Assembly: GCA_026874595.1 (NCBI GenBank)
Contig: CM049306.1
Location: 46,688,019-46,752,018 of the forward strand
Source: Sipunculus nudus
Lineage: Eukaryota > Annelida > Sipuncula > Golfingiida > Sipunculidae
Direction: 5' to 3'
DNA length: 64,000 nucleotides
Positions 1 through 12,293 of this stretch are shown in pieces; within the stretch, counting starts at the first letter, position 1; the number at the start of each line of letters is the position of its first letter. The translations under genes and the position numbers were made by a program. The notes beneath the pieces were generated by a model. That model saw only the letters and a program-made list of their open reading frames with translations, searched no databases and was not told where the DNA came from.

Positions 1-1017
1 ATATATCTTGTGTTTTCATGTTCTTTTAATGAGATAGAAACCAAGTTGGACAAATGTATTATGTAACCAGCTCACCTGAAACTTAGTATTCCTCAGATTG
101 ACCACACTATTTAAGATAGATGGCATGCGTCTGTTGTATACTAGTGTTAATATTGATGCCTATTTAAAATTGATATGGAGTTAATGGCTGATACTGTAAA
201 CTATTTTCATTTATTACCGTAATAATATAATGATATTTTCATTAATACTGTTTTATTTGAATACCATTAGTGTTTTCATTGCTAATATGTTTTTGAGCTG
301 AAATGATACAGTATAGCAGTATATTTTTCCTTTATTATTTTCATAATGTTTTATGTAGTGACTTATGTCATATATATAGTCAGAAGTTTAACTATGATAG
401 AGATCACATGATAGTTGAGTTATTGATGATTATGAACCTTGTTTCTATTACTGTTTTGTGATGAGAGCAGAAGATTAAAACTATTAATGTTAGGATTTAG
501 ACTGATATAACATACAGTTGTGTGACATGTTATGATTTACACTAAAATGTAGAGATCTAACTTGAACTAGTGAGAGAGGAAACTTTGAGACTATGAGTCA
601 TTATTTATTATTCATTTGTTTTATGTATTTGTTTAGAAAACAGAATGATGATTAATGACAGTTTAAAAGTTACTATTGCATATATGATAAGTTCAGTGTA
701 TGCACTTGATCTGATTAGTTTGACTATTTGTCATAAATGAGACCACTATTCAGTGATAATACGGATAAAGATAGTTGTTTACATACTGCATTGTGTATGA
801 GCATGCATACTAAGGATTTCCAATATTTGTGTCATTGCAGACTGTTGAGCCTTGGAGATCAACCACCTTTTTTTTTATTTTTACTTTTCTTTGCTCTTTT
901 ATGAACCGGTACAGATTTGAGCATCTGTGACTGTAATTTGCATCAGACTCTCCGTTAATAAACTGATATTCTTAACGAATTGCTCCTTGCTCGATCCCGC
1001 ATCCCTTACATTTATAA
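1..1017 (+). repeat. possible 3' part of an LTR (open to the left)
   Basis: The stretch has no coding potential. An AATAAA signal near 957 is followed about 50 bases later by a CATCCCTTACA end, and then by TGGAGGCCCAC near 1022, which looks like a tRNA primer-binding site. This order (polyadenylation signal, ...ACA end, TGG...) is what the right end of a plus-oriented LTR retrotransposon looks like. The left end is not identified and may lie outside the window. No second LTR is visible, so this is a tentative call. Confidence 0.3.
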
Positions 1018-1154
1018 TATGTGGAGGCCCACAAAAATAATCAAAAAATATTCAACGAGGGCATCTGGCAGCAAATCAGTTAAGCCAGAGCTTTGCAAAT
1101 GATGTTTCACAACAAGTGACCTTTCTACCTCGACATATTTGCAACCAACTTAGG

Positions 1155-1358
1155 TTACATGCTTTTTCTGGTTGTCAACATTGCTGTTTTTACAAACATG
1201 TTGTTGATAAACAAATTCATACAACCTTCACAAAGACTTATATTAGAACTTTTAACAACCAAAATTACTCTTGCATCATTAACATATAAACAGTGGAAGC
1301 CCAAAATCACATCAAATTTTTTTTCAAAAGGTAGGTGAATGGGCACCTTTAAAAACAT
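1155..1358 (-). pseudogene. retropepsin-like relic of a gypsy-type retrotransposon
   Basis: A short open frame on the minus strand contains FDVILGFHCLYVNDARVILV, which resembles the C-terminal part of Ty3/gypsy proteases (pattern D-V-I-L-G-x-x-x-L followed by a beta-strand-rich stretch). The frame stops after about 67 codons, and an adjacent frame stays open for roughly 35 more, suggesting a frameshift. There is no Asp-Ser/Thr-Gly catalytic triad in view, no reverse transcriptase and no integrase. It lies in opposite orientation to the LTR-like end at its left, so the two may be unrelated pieces. It is in the last visible intron of the kinase gene and has no evident function. Confidence 0.35.
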
Positions 1359-1829
1359 GTATGTAAAGCATACCAGTCACCGAGAGGAATATCTGCTCAC
1401 CTTAAAGTCCCTTTGACCTTAATTGTATGTTGGGGGTTTTAAAAAGACTGAGGTTTAAAATGAATGAACCTTAAGGCATCAGTCTGTTTGGTGCACTTCA
1501 TATTTAGATACTAAATCAAATTATAATCTGTAAATTACCTTTTCTTATCCTTGCATCTCAATCTAAAAGAATTCATTTGTTTGATAATTTTCAATTATGT
1601 ATTATAAAGTATTCATTGAAAAATAACATTCACTGGTACATTATTATAAAATGTATTTTTAGAACAGCTATCTGGGCATTTGTATCCTTTGTTATATATC
1701 AATTTAATACCATCAAATATTGTTCCCAGTTAATACCAGTTAATCCAACATTTTCATGATAATTACAAAATTACCTTATGTGACGGAGAAACCTATTTTT
1801 AGGCTGGGGGAAAAAATTATGGTTTTCAC

Positions 1830-2014
1830 CTCATGGAAACATTTGATGGCAAAAGATGATCCCCTCAAGGTGCCTTTGTAAACCTTTCCAAATGCTCCTG
1901 ATCCAAGGAAGTAATCTTTATGGAAGTCTTTAGTTGCTTCCGTAATCTCCTCATAAGTGAAAATTGTCAAGTGAGGCTGAGAGCTTGTCTGGCTGTTGTG
2001 ACCACAGCTGAGAT
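1830..2014 (-). CDS. IRAK-like exon 6 (start of kinase domain)
   Basis: Carries the glycine loop GSGAFG and the VAIK-type lysine (FAIK). The split GAT codon joins it to exon 5, and the GTGAAA donor follows CATGAG in phase 0. The next kinase exon is not found in 1-1829 and must lie to the left of the window. Confidence 0.85.
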
Positions 2015-5000
2015 CTGTAAAATACATTTAAATATATTTATTCACAAAATATATTCTACCTTAAACTTTCACCTGAATTATTTTTTTTTAACTTGAGAAT
2101 GCTTGTGTCTCATTTATCAAGGTACATGAGTTCGTTAGCTGGAAGTGTAATTACATTAATATTATCTCTGATCACATACTAGTGTGATCCTGCTATTGTT
2201 GTATTTATCCACATCATATGATGCAATAAGTCTCATTAAGCTAGTTATGAAATTAACCACCAGATGGCAGCTAAAATGAATGAAATGCTTGCAGTCAGGC
2301 CTTGACAAAACCTGCAACCCAAAACACTCATTTAGTTATAATGTTTGCTATAGCATTTTATTTGCATAGTTTAGTAGCTGATGAATTTATTAGTGGCCAG
2401 AGGTTCTTTTTATTATTCAGCAGAAAGGTCACAGTTTCATGGAAATTCAAACATCAGCCAATAATTTGGCTACCTGTATGCTGTGGTTGAGATTCAGACT
2501 CACAGTCTCCCTAATTTGAGTCCTATGCATCACTCAAAGACCATAAAAGTCAGTTCAACATTGGAATTTAGTTAATAAGTTTAACAAAAAAGACCAACAT
2601 TTTAAGCAAAATAATAGGTATGCTTCTCAGGTTTTTTTTTTAAATCAGTGCAAGCGGGCAATTTTTGGTTTTACCATTTTTGTATGTTTGGATAAAAATG
2701 TCATATGACCATAGAATAGCATGATAATAACAGTATTTTTTTGCTAAACAGGTAAAAGCACTACATAACAAAGGAAATCTGATCAAAATTGTATTATCTT
2801 CTTGAAAGATGAAAATCAAAATAAAAATTTTTGATTGGGGGGGGGGGGGGGGTTAAAATTGACACTGGCAGTGCCTGAGAACCATACCTTTTTCTTGGGC
2901 GTTAGGCTTTTACAGATGTTACACAATTAAAAGTCTTAATCTCCACATGCTTCATCCCTCACCTGATACATAATTACTTGTTCTGCTGCTGTCGCTGAAT
3001 GTGTTATTAAAGGTCAGGTGACTGTTGGCTGCAGGGAAGTTTGATTGTGACATGTCAGGGGACTCAATGGGCTCTTTGTGTGATGGCTGATGCTGAGGGG
3101 CAGGGTATCTGCTGGGCTGTGGAGCTGCACTGATGCTGGGCTGTGACCAGGTGTCCTGAAGATTGACCACCATCTTTTCCTTTGTCATCTTGTCAAAGCT
3201 CATCATGTTCTGTGCGGCAGTGTTACCCTTGAAGTAAACAGATTAATTTTATCTCTGAGAGTAGAGGGACATCATAAAAGTATTTATGGTACAAAAGGGA
3301 AACAAGGTTTCATAAAAGTATTTATGGTACAAAAGGGAAACAAGGTTCATAAAGTATTTATGGTACAAAAGGAAACAAGGTTTCATAAAAGTATTTATGG
3401 TACAAAAGGGAAACAAGGATTCATGAAAGTATATAAACTATCATAATAAAATTATTTGTAAATTAATAATTATTATAAAAATTAATAATTATTATAAATA
3501 GCTAGTACTATCAGGAATGATCATCACAGCTCCCACTATATACATAAAGCCTTCGTTTTCGTTGCATCACTGGATCAAATCTTTGTACGATTTTCAAACA
3601 TATATCAGAGATTAGCACTTTAGTTTCTCAGTTAAAAATGTTTATATTTTAATGCAGCTGAAACATGCATGAAAACCTAAAGATATAGCATAATGCCATG
3701 TCCAAATCAAGTAAGTATCAGTTACAATAATTCTTAAAAGTTTCTGAATCGGTTCATTGTTTCATTAAGTTATTTACAGAATAATGGCTCTTCTCTGGTG
3801 GATTTGGCTGTGGTGCAGGCTTATTGTAAGGTACTTCATGGCCAAGTCTGCCCATTCCTGAAAATAAATGCCACTTCTCAGTCCCATAAAAGAATGATTA
3901 TACAAAAAAAACAGGTCCTGATAAATAGAAAAAGTGCCCAACAGGTCATGGTGCTCAGTAGAGGAGTGTTCATTTGACCCTCATAAAATCAACTTATAAG
4001 TTAAGATAATGTTTTTTATAAACAATTATTAATATTAGAACCTATCAGTGAAAGTTTTCAAGAAGCAATTCTCTCGTCCAGTGAGAAAGGTATGGGTGTT
4101 GAACTTATACTCTCATACTTATAGCAGTTAAGTCTCAAAAGGACCATTTAACTTTTGTTTAATCCAATGTGCAGCACATCACAGTACATAGCAATCCAAG
4201 CATTATTATTGAGAAACTGGTGTGTGGTATTTCTGATTATCTAACTGGATTAAATTTGTTCAAACGTTGCAGGATTACAGGGATATATGTCCAGGTGAAG
4301 TCAACTGGCATAAAGCAAACCATGAGTACTGTGACATGACTGCTATTACTCCGTTCAAAACTAACTGTTAACCTGGGTAAATTTGAATGTAGGTGGTATT
4401 AGAGACAGTAAAAGCTTTCCAAGGCTGACTAGTATAGGCAATTTCAAGACAATCCATTCATTAATATTTGAATAAATGGCATTTTTATATGAATATCTCT
4501 AAATGGATTCATTGCAATGAAATTTCACAGCTGTAAGTAATCTATTTATTATTAGATAAACTGAACAGACTGCTTTTATTCAAAATTTACATGTTGCTAG
4601 GGATACAGATCTGACAAATGTATATTTTTTCACAATGCAATTAATAAAAGCTAAAAATGTCACATGTCTTTTATTTGCCAGTTTCTAAATTAATCTCCTG
4701 AATATAGGGATGCCACTAATCTCATGAAACAAACAAATATACCACAGATTAAAAAGCATGGCAAGGTAATTAAAATTGCCAATTTGTGAAACTAAGCATC
4801 ATTTTTGCTCCATTGTTTTTTTCTGTTAAGTTAATACGTATATGTATTTACAATATATATTCAAACAGCTGCAAAATATCTGTTCAGCAACACTGAATAA
4901 TACTGAGCTCCTCACTTTGTGGGTGCTCCTGATTATTAGTGGCTTCCTGTAACTCCCTGTCAAATATGCACAATTTTCAGGTCCTATGGAGATTTCTCTT

Positions 5001-8000
5001 GGGTCTGTTGGGTTGTTGAGTCAGGTCTGATTTTAGGCTGCCTTTTAGCCAAAGGCATCACTGTAGCTCAGCAGAACTGAAAGGAGCTGATGAAACATTT
5101 GGAGTGTAGGCTAGTTTCTGAGTGCAAAGGGTGTTTTTCTTAATTTAAATCCTTTATCAACATAGGTATGCCCACTGGGGCTCAACAGTTGCATAACATT
5201 ATTAACAGCTGCATACAGCAAATTTGTTTTTACGTTTTCATCTTTACATTTACTTTCTGGTATTTAAATTCCCTTATTTGACAACTGAGGGCAAGTTGTT
5301 TTAATCATACTCATAGTGATTATTTCTGGGGAATCATAATAAACAATATAAAATCTTATGATTATGGACTCAGCACTGCTTTTTTTTAAGATACCCAATT
5401 AACTATCATTGCAGACAAGAAAATTGATAACCAATTGGGTCAATGAGACCTCATTTTCTGTGTGCAGTTATAACAGAACTGGACTTATCCTGAATCAAAA
5501 AAGCTATAGTCCGTTTCACCACCTGCTGTCCACCTGTTTTTTGTTGATGATTTTCTTAAAAGTTTTTTGTTGATGATTTTCTTAAAAGTTTATATTTTTC
5601 AATAATTTCCAAGAAAATAACATATGGAAGTGACAAACTAATATGGCAATTAAGAATTTTACAGTAAATTTGCCGTTTATGTTTCACAACATTTTAGTCT
5701 CTTCACCATGATCTGGCAGATATGATGTGTCCCTCCATAAGAAGCCATCTTTGTTTAAGCTAGTTATAGTTTTTAGAGTGTTTACATGAGATCATCCAAT
5801 CAGCAGCTGTCAGCTGAGGCTGTTTTTGCATGTGACCAATGACCTTGACCACCATAAATGGGTCTGATATGTTGTAAAATGTAGACTGATTTCTCATATT
5901 TTCAAATAATTCTGTTTCTTAAATAAGGTGTAAGGTAGGTATTTATTTACCTTGTTGAAAATTAGGTCCTTTAATCCTAGACTCTCGACTATAATTGTTT
6001 CCCTTGAAAGGTAACTAATAAAAATTTTCATAGCAAAAAACAGGTGGACATGAGGGGATGAAACAGACTATAGTGCAACACTGGACCAGAAAGGAGAAAA
6101 CAGTAGTAGGATAATACGAAATAAATAAGAAAACATCAGGGAGTCCATGAGAGAGCCCGATTATGTGTTTGGCAAGGGTGTTGCTGAGGTGTATTTTCAC
6201 TTTTGTTTAAATATTTAAAAAATCCAAAAATAGACCACATATATGACATACAGCTAACAATCTCACCAGAAGCTCAATAATATATTCAACAAAAGTACTA
6301 CACTCATTAAATAAATCAAAGGTCCTTTATTAAATAAAGATTCTTCATATTTCAAAATCTGTTGAACAAATTATACTTTTATAATTAACATCTCTTTTCT
6401 GGGTAAAGGTATACAATGATTTTCTGTCTTAGTTGCTTTCCATTTACCATGCCACTATAGCCAAATCCTACTGAGGAAAAGCTGAAAATTATACAGACAC
6501 AGTATAATAAATAATATAACAAAATAAAGTATCAAACATTGATCATTATTTAAAAGCTAAAAAAATAACCTACATCAATAATTTTTTTTCATAATATTAT
6601 AATTTTGTGGTTATCATTTAATCTCTTAATATTACTTTCATTATACTTTGTTTCAACAGTAATTTCACTTAACCTTAAGGATACTTATCTGTCAGATAGA
6701 CCGAGATTTCCAAAATGAATACATACAGCAGATTTTCAGACATTCCATTCATTAGTTATTGAGACACTGGGAGTACTTTATGCCTTAGAATTTAAAAAAA
6801 AAATAAAAAAAGGCAATATCAAATCTGTTGGTCATATTTTAATGAACTGATTCTGATTTTTTTTAACTGCATGCTGACATGTGTAGATAAGGTAAACTGT
6901 TTTGATTTTGTCAACGAAGCAGATTTTTTTTCAGCGGCTTTAAACACTCAAGATTCCTTGTTCTCAAAAGCACATTTTCTCCATGTAGCTGGCCAAAAAA
7001 ATAGCTAATCTTAGTGACAGCCTGCCACCCAAACACTGATATTTTTATTAACTGAAGACGTTGAGGTGGCAGTACAAGCAATAAGGTTCGGATCAACCAC
7101 AGTATATGCAGATGTGCATTCCATTTCTAACAGTACTTTTTTCATTTTGATTTGTCAAACTGTCATTTTCCCCCTTGAGGTAATACAAAATGGGATGTTG
7201 TTCTGTTGGGAAATGTAATAAATATTATATTCATGTTAGAATTACGTGTATTCATGCAGCAATTATTAATAACGAGGCTCTTTTACTTGGAAAGTTTGTC
7301 TCTCCATCCGTCATGACAGCGGAAACTACTTCAAACTTCAGGTCTCTCAACCAGGGTAACTACCACAATTTTCAAATTTTATGTAACGTTTTTTCTTATT
7401 TTTTTTTAAAAATTAAACACAACCATATAAGCCTCTGATGTCAAATACACAGCAAATATTAAGATCTGACCCTTGGAATGGGAGTTCTATTATGACTTGT
7501 ATTATGACCCACAGGGCCCTATCAGTTAACTTTAAAAACGCCTAAATGTCATGTTGTCATGGCTAAGGTAATCTGATTTCTAATGAGATTTTCCAAGGAT
7601 CTGTCTGGATATTAAGTAAGAACTTTCTAGGTCTAGTGACTGCAGTTTGTGCCCTTCAGAAGCAAGGTATAGTGAAAGGACTGCAGACAAAAAAGCCATT
7701 ACTAAAGCTCAGTATGACTGAGACTCAGCTGAGCTAAAAAGTAACAGAAAATTACAGGAAGCACCTTTACAAAACTGATACATTAATAAGTTAAAATAAT
7801 ATCAAATGATTTAAAATTTGTCAACATTAATATCAATTCAAAACTAAAATCTAAAACAAAAGACTAAGATTATTTAAGTAATATCCATAAATCAGTAAGT
7901 TTGACAATATATAACAGAAATGTTTTCAAGTATAAATTCATTAAATATCTGTTACCCTATTACACTCTTAAGTGATACCTGCTATATGATCCAGATCAGG

Positions 8001-11000
8001 ATCTTCCTCTCCCTGCAGATGTCGCTGAAGTTCTGGGTCAACTGAAATATAAGTATTCACATGAATAAAATAGATGTCTCCCTTCCCTACTGGGATCTCA
8101 GCCCCAAATTTGAGGATAAAAATATTGACTACTTCAAAAGTTTGGGCTTAAAAAAAATCCTTGATTTCTGAAGATTTGACCTTGAAGGTATAGAGAGGTT
8201 AAAATTTATGGTCTTCACAAAAAATTTCAGCTGATTTGACTTTGAAAGTGAAAGCCATGGTTGTCACGAGAGGACCGTGACTTAGTTTTATTATTGCATG
8301 TTCATGTAGGGAGTATAACAAGATGATTGTTTTTATAATTTATTGTACATTGATATGGAGTATCATGTTTAGATGTTAACATGAGAACTTAGGTTAGAGA
8401 GCACATGTATCTCATTTGATGTTTATTTGAGTTCAGTTTAATTCTGTGGGATCTGTCTGTCTAGACAATCTCTGTAGTAACGTTGTTTATTGACAACTTT
8501 AAAGGGTGAACACCTGCTTAGTTTGCTTTTCTCAGGGTTTGATCTCTGTAAGTGTGTCCATCTTAATATTCATGTATTTATTGATGGCTGGAAAAATAGA
8601 GAGTGATGATTTGCCAGGGGACAGTCTGGACTTGTGGAGTCAGCAAGCATATATAAGCCTGGGTTGAGACGATAATCACCACATTTGCCTGATCAGCAAG
8701 CTAGTATTGGTTTAGTCTGACAATTGTCTGCAGTTTAGAGGCAAGTCTGCAGTCATAAGAGTATGGACAGCTGAGAGATGATGTCTATAAGCATAAACAG
8801 TTAGTGTCAGAGGAAGGCCATGCTGATACCTCTGTAGCAGACTTCAGAGTTGTTATTGCAATTGCCGAAGGTCTGGCTTTCTGTTGTGATATCTGTTGTG
8901 AGCGCTTCCAGTAACAGGCCAAGGACATTATTTACATGCAAAACTTGAGAGATACTGGATATTGTTGTATGGAGACATATTCAACTGCCTAGTGCTGGAT
9001 GATTCCAGGAGACATCAGCTGTGAAAGACATTGATTCTAAGTTCATATAGAATAGGCTGTTAGCCTATTAGTCAGCGCTGTGTGAACTGTGCCCAGGAGG
9101 GCAAAAGTGTACTCCGGTGAGAGACTGTGGGTGGTTGGACCTTGTGTATTTACAAATAAAATGATAGTGCTGTGTACACAGTGAGAGCGAACTGTGATGT
9201 GAGTGGCTTGACATTCTGATGTCACATGTGCACTATGGTCATGTGATCAGGAGCAGTGTAAACAGAGGACTCCCCCTGTGTATATACAAGTGAGCATAAA
9301 AGACTTGGTGATTTTGTGTTTCTAATTGGACACTTGTGATCATCAGTGTTTATATGTATTGAGCACCTCTCTTGTAAGTATATTTTTTTTTATTTATTGA
9401 TTTGTTTTGTTTACTCATGTCTTATTCATCTTTTGGTGTGTAAGTATGTATGAGTTTAAGCCGGTTTGGTTCACCGTTTAAAAGAATCTGGTTATTCATA
9501 CCTTTAGGGGTGTGACAAAGGTCACCATTTTTCAAACACATCTGGTATTTTGGTAAAAACATTAAAAAATTACTCAGTAGTTAAAAAAAATATAGCATTC
9601 ACAAAATATTTTTATTTCAGCTGATTTGACCTTGAAGATGAAGGTCAAGGTCACCAGTTTTCTATCCTCTTAGTTGAAATAATTTGTGTATCAAATTTCA
9701 TGAACGGATATGCTGTGCACATAAGTTATTACCACATTCACAAGAAATCGTCGGAAACAATGAGCAACAATGCTGCTTCTTTGACCTTGAAGATCCAGGT
9801 CACTGTCACCGTATTTTTTTACTCATCTTAGAACTTGGTTGATTCAATATGTGTATCTTTTTGAGGAAAAATAGTTCTTCAAAAGTTCTGGAATTCACCA
9901 AAAAATTGTATGTACTTTGGTTTATCAGAAATACAGATAGACTGTTTGACATTGAAATAATAGCTTTATGTTTTTTTTTATGAAAGAAATTGAAATACTG
10001 ATAATATATGTATATATATATAATAATATATTAAAAAAATATACCATAATATATTTATTACCAGTTCATACAGATGTATACACACATTTGCTTCATGAAA
10101 CCATGCATCATGTACAAACAATTATTAAAAGGAATTAATCCTGTTAGCACATTTGTGCTACATATTTTAAATAAGTGTAGTATATATTTTTAAAATACCC
10201 TCATATGGCATCATAATTTTTAAAATGCATCTTTTTTTGTATGTTAAAATATTTACTGCATATTACCAAGGTCTTGAATGACTTCTGCAGCTTGTCTCTG
10301 GTCAATGTTGATCAACACACGGAACAGTTGAGATATGAGGTAGTTTTTCTTGTCCAGAATGACCAAGATTTTATCAGTGGGACTATGGCCAATGCTCTGG
10401 GAATGTTTCAAATGGTTCAGGTGAGTCAGGCTAAATCCATCCAAATTTTCAACTGAAAACAAACAGATGTATACATGATATGTATATTTATTATTAAGAT
10501 AACTGAACATTGTAAAAAAATATTTAATTTGTGAACACAAGAAATATCTAGACAGCATTTTGGGAAATCATATGACAACCAGCACAAGAGTTTCATTGCA
10601 CTCCCCTACAAAAATTAATTAACTATTCCTTCCTTGCCTCCAAGTCACAAGGCTGCAGGTTCTTCCAAGTTCCAAAGAAACAAAGTCATTCAATTGAAAA
10701 AATACAAGAAATGTCTGTTACAAATGGCCAGAATTTGTGTTATTGTTACTAAAATAATGGACATTATATGGTCAGTTATTACAATATTGCTGTTTTTAAG
10801 GTAACAGAGACAACCCATGTACATCATTTATTTTACACTGTAATGTCCATTTATACTGCAATAATCATCACTAATTTCCACTCCTAGGGGATTGGAAATA
10901 AGCACTTCCATTGTTAAGTATACCTTGTAGTGTCTCTGTGACAGATAGCTGAGACAGGTCTACATGGTTTCCTGTCTTCAAATGGCTAGCTCATGGGGCT

Positions 11001-12235
11001 ACAGGGTATAGACTGCTCAGTACATATACCTGAATAATCAGGCCATATGTCTGTTAATACAGCATAAATCAAAACAGATTCCATACTGTTTCAGTCCTGA
11101 AATTTTGCATACAGTTAGTAAGGGGCAAGTTATATTACCATACATGAAACAAGGTCAATATTTCGCAAAATCTCCGTTTTCCATAAAAAAAACTTTTGTT
11201 ACACTTCACAATGGCTTTATATTAAAAAATCACCTTTAACATGTATCCTTCATAGCTTGCATTGTGCATAGGTTTTTTTTTCAATATGTTTTCTGTGTAC
11301 ATGAAATTAGGTCAATATTGAATAATTTGTAGAAAGTACAAGCTGAGACATAATGTACACAGTCAGAACAGATGGAAAGGTATTTACTCAATTTATATGT
11401 TGATTTTTGAAGCCAGAGAGGGTTTTTTTCCCCAGAATATAACTCCATTTGTTTTATATATAACTATAAGTGTACACCAGAAATTAGAAGAGAAATTTTC
11501 ACATAATGAACAACTATAGATTTAAGCTTTTCAAGTCTGGAATGTGAAAGCAGTTGATCAAAGACTTTAACATTTATTCAAATATCTAGAAGACCATGTC
11601 GTATATAATCAAGCAAATTCTTGAAAATTATGTCCCCCGCTTCATCATCTTGTTGTCCCCTGCTCGCCTTCTCTGTTTATTTTCCTTTGAAGATGTCTCC
11701 ACATATCATAGTGCCTGTGTTTTAGTTTTCATTGTCCCCTGAAGATGTCACCAAATGCCCCAAAGTTTAGTTGTAAATTGGGAAATAAAGGGGAATTTTG
11801 GGGGGTTTTTTTGGAGCTGGTGATAATAAATCAGGCAGACACTCCAAAACCAATCCCAACCAAGGTATTCATGAGAGCAATTACTGACCCAAATTTGAAT
11901 GAAATTGGATAATATTTAGAAAAGACATAGCATGGAAATGAAAACCTGACAGAAAGACAGACAAATCCAAATCAATGTCTCCTGTTCCTGGAAAGCAGGG
12001 GGTGGAGGGGGACAATAACTGTTGTAACATGTTACATCAAGCCAGCTTACTGCAGATATGATGTGGCCACCTGGGACTGGTTATGTAACTTGTCTGGGGG
12101 GCTGACCCTAAGTCAAGCAGCTAGGCAGCAAGTAACCACAAAGGTTTCACCCTCTCTTCCCCCCCCCCAACTCTTATCCAATTAAGAGGTTCTGTCAGAT
12201 GAATCTTATATAATCTAAGTGTTTCATTTATTTAT

Positions 12236-12293
<58 letters not shown>

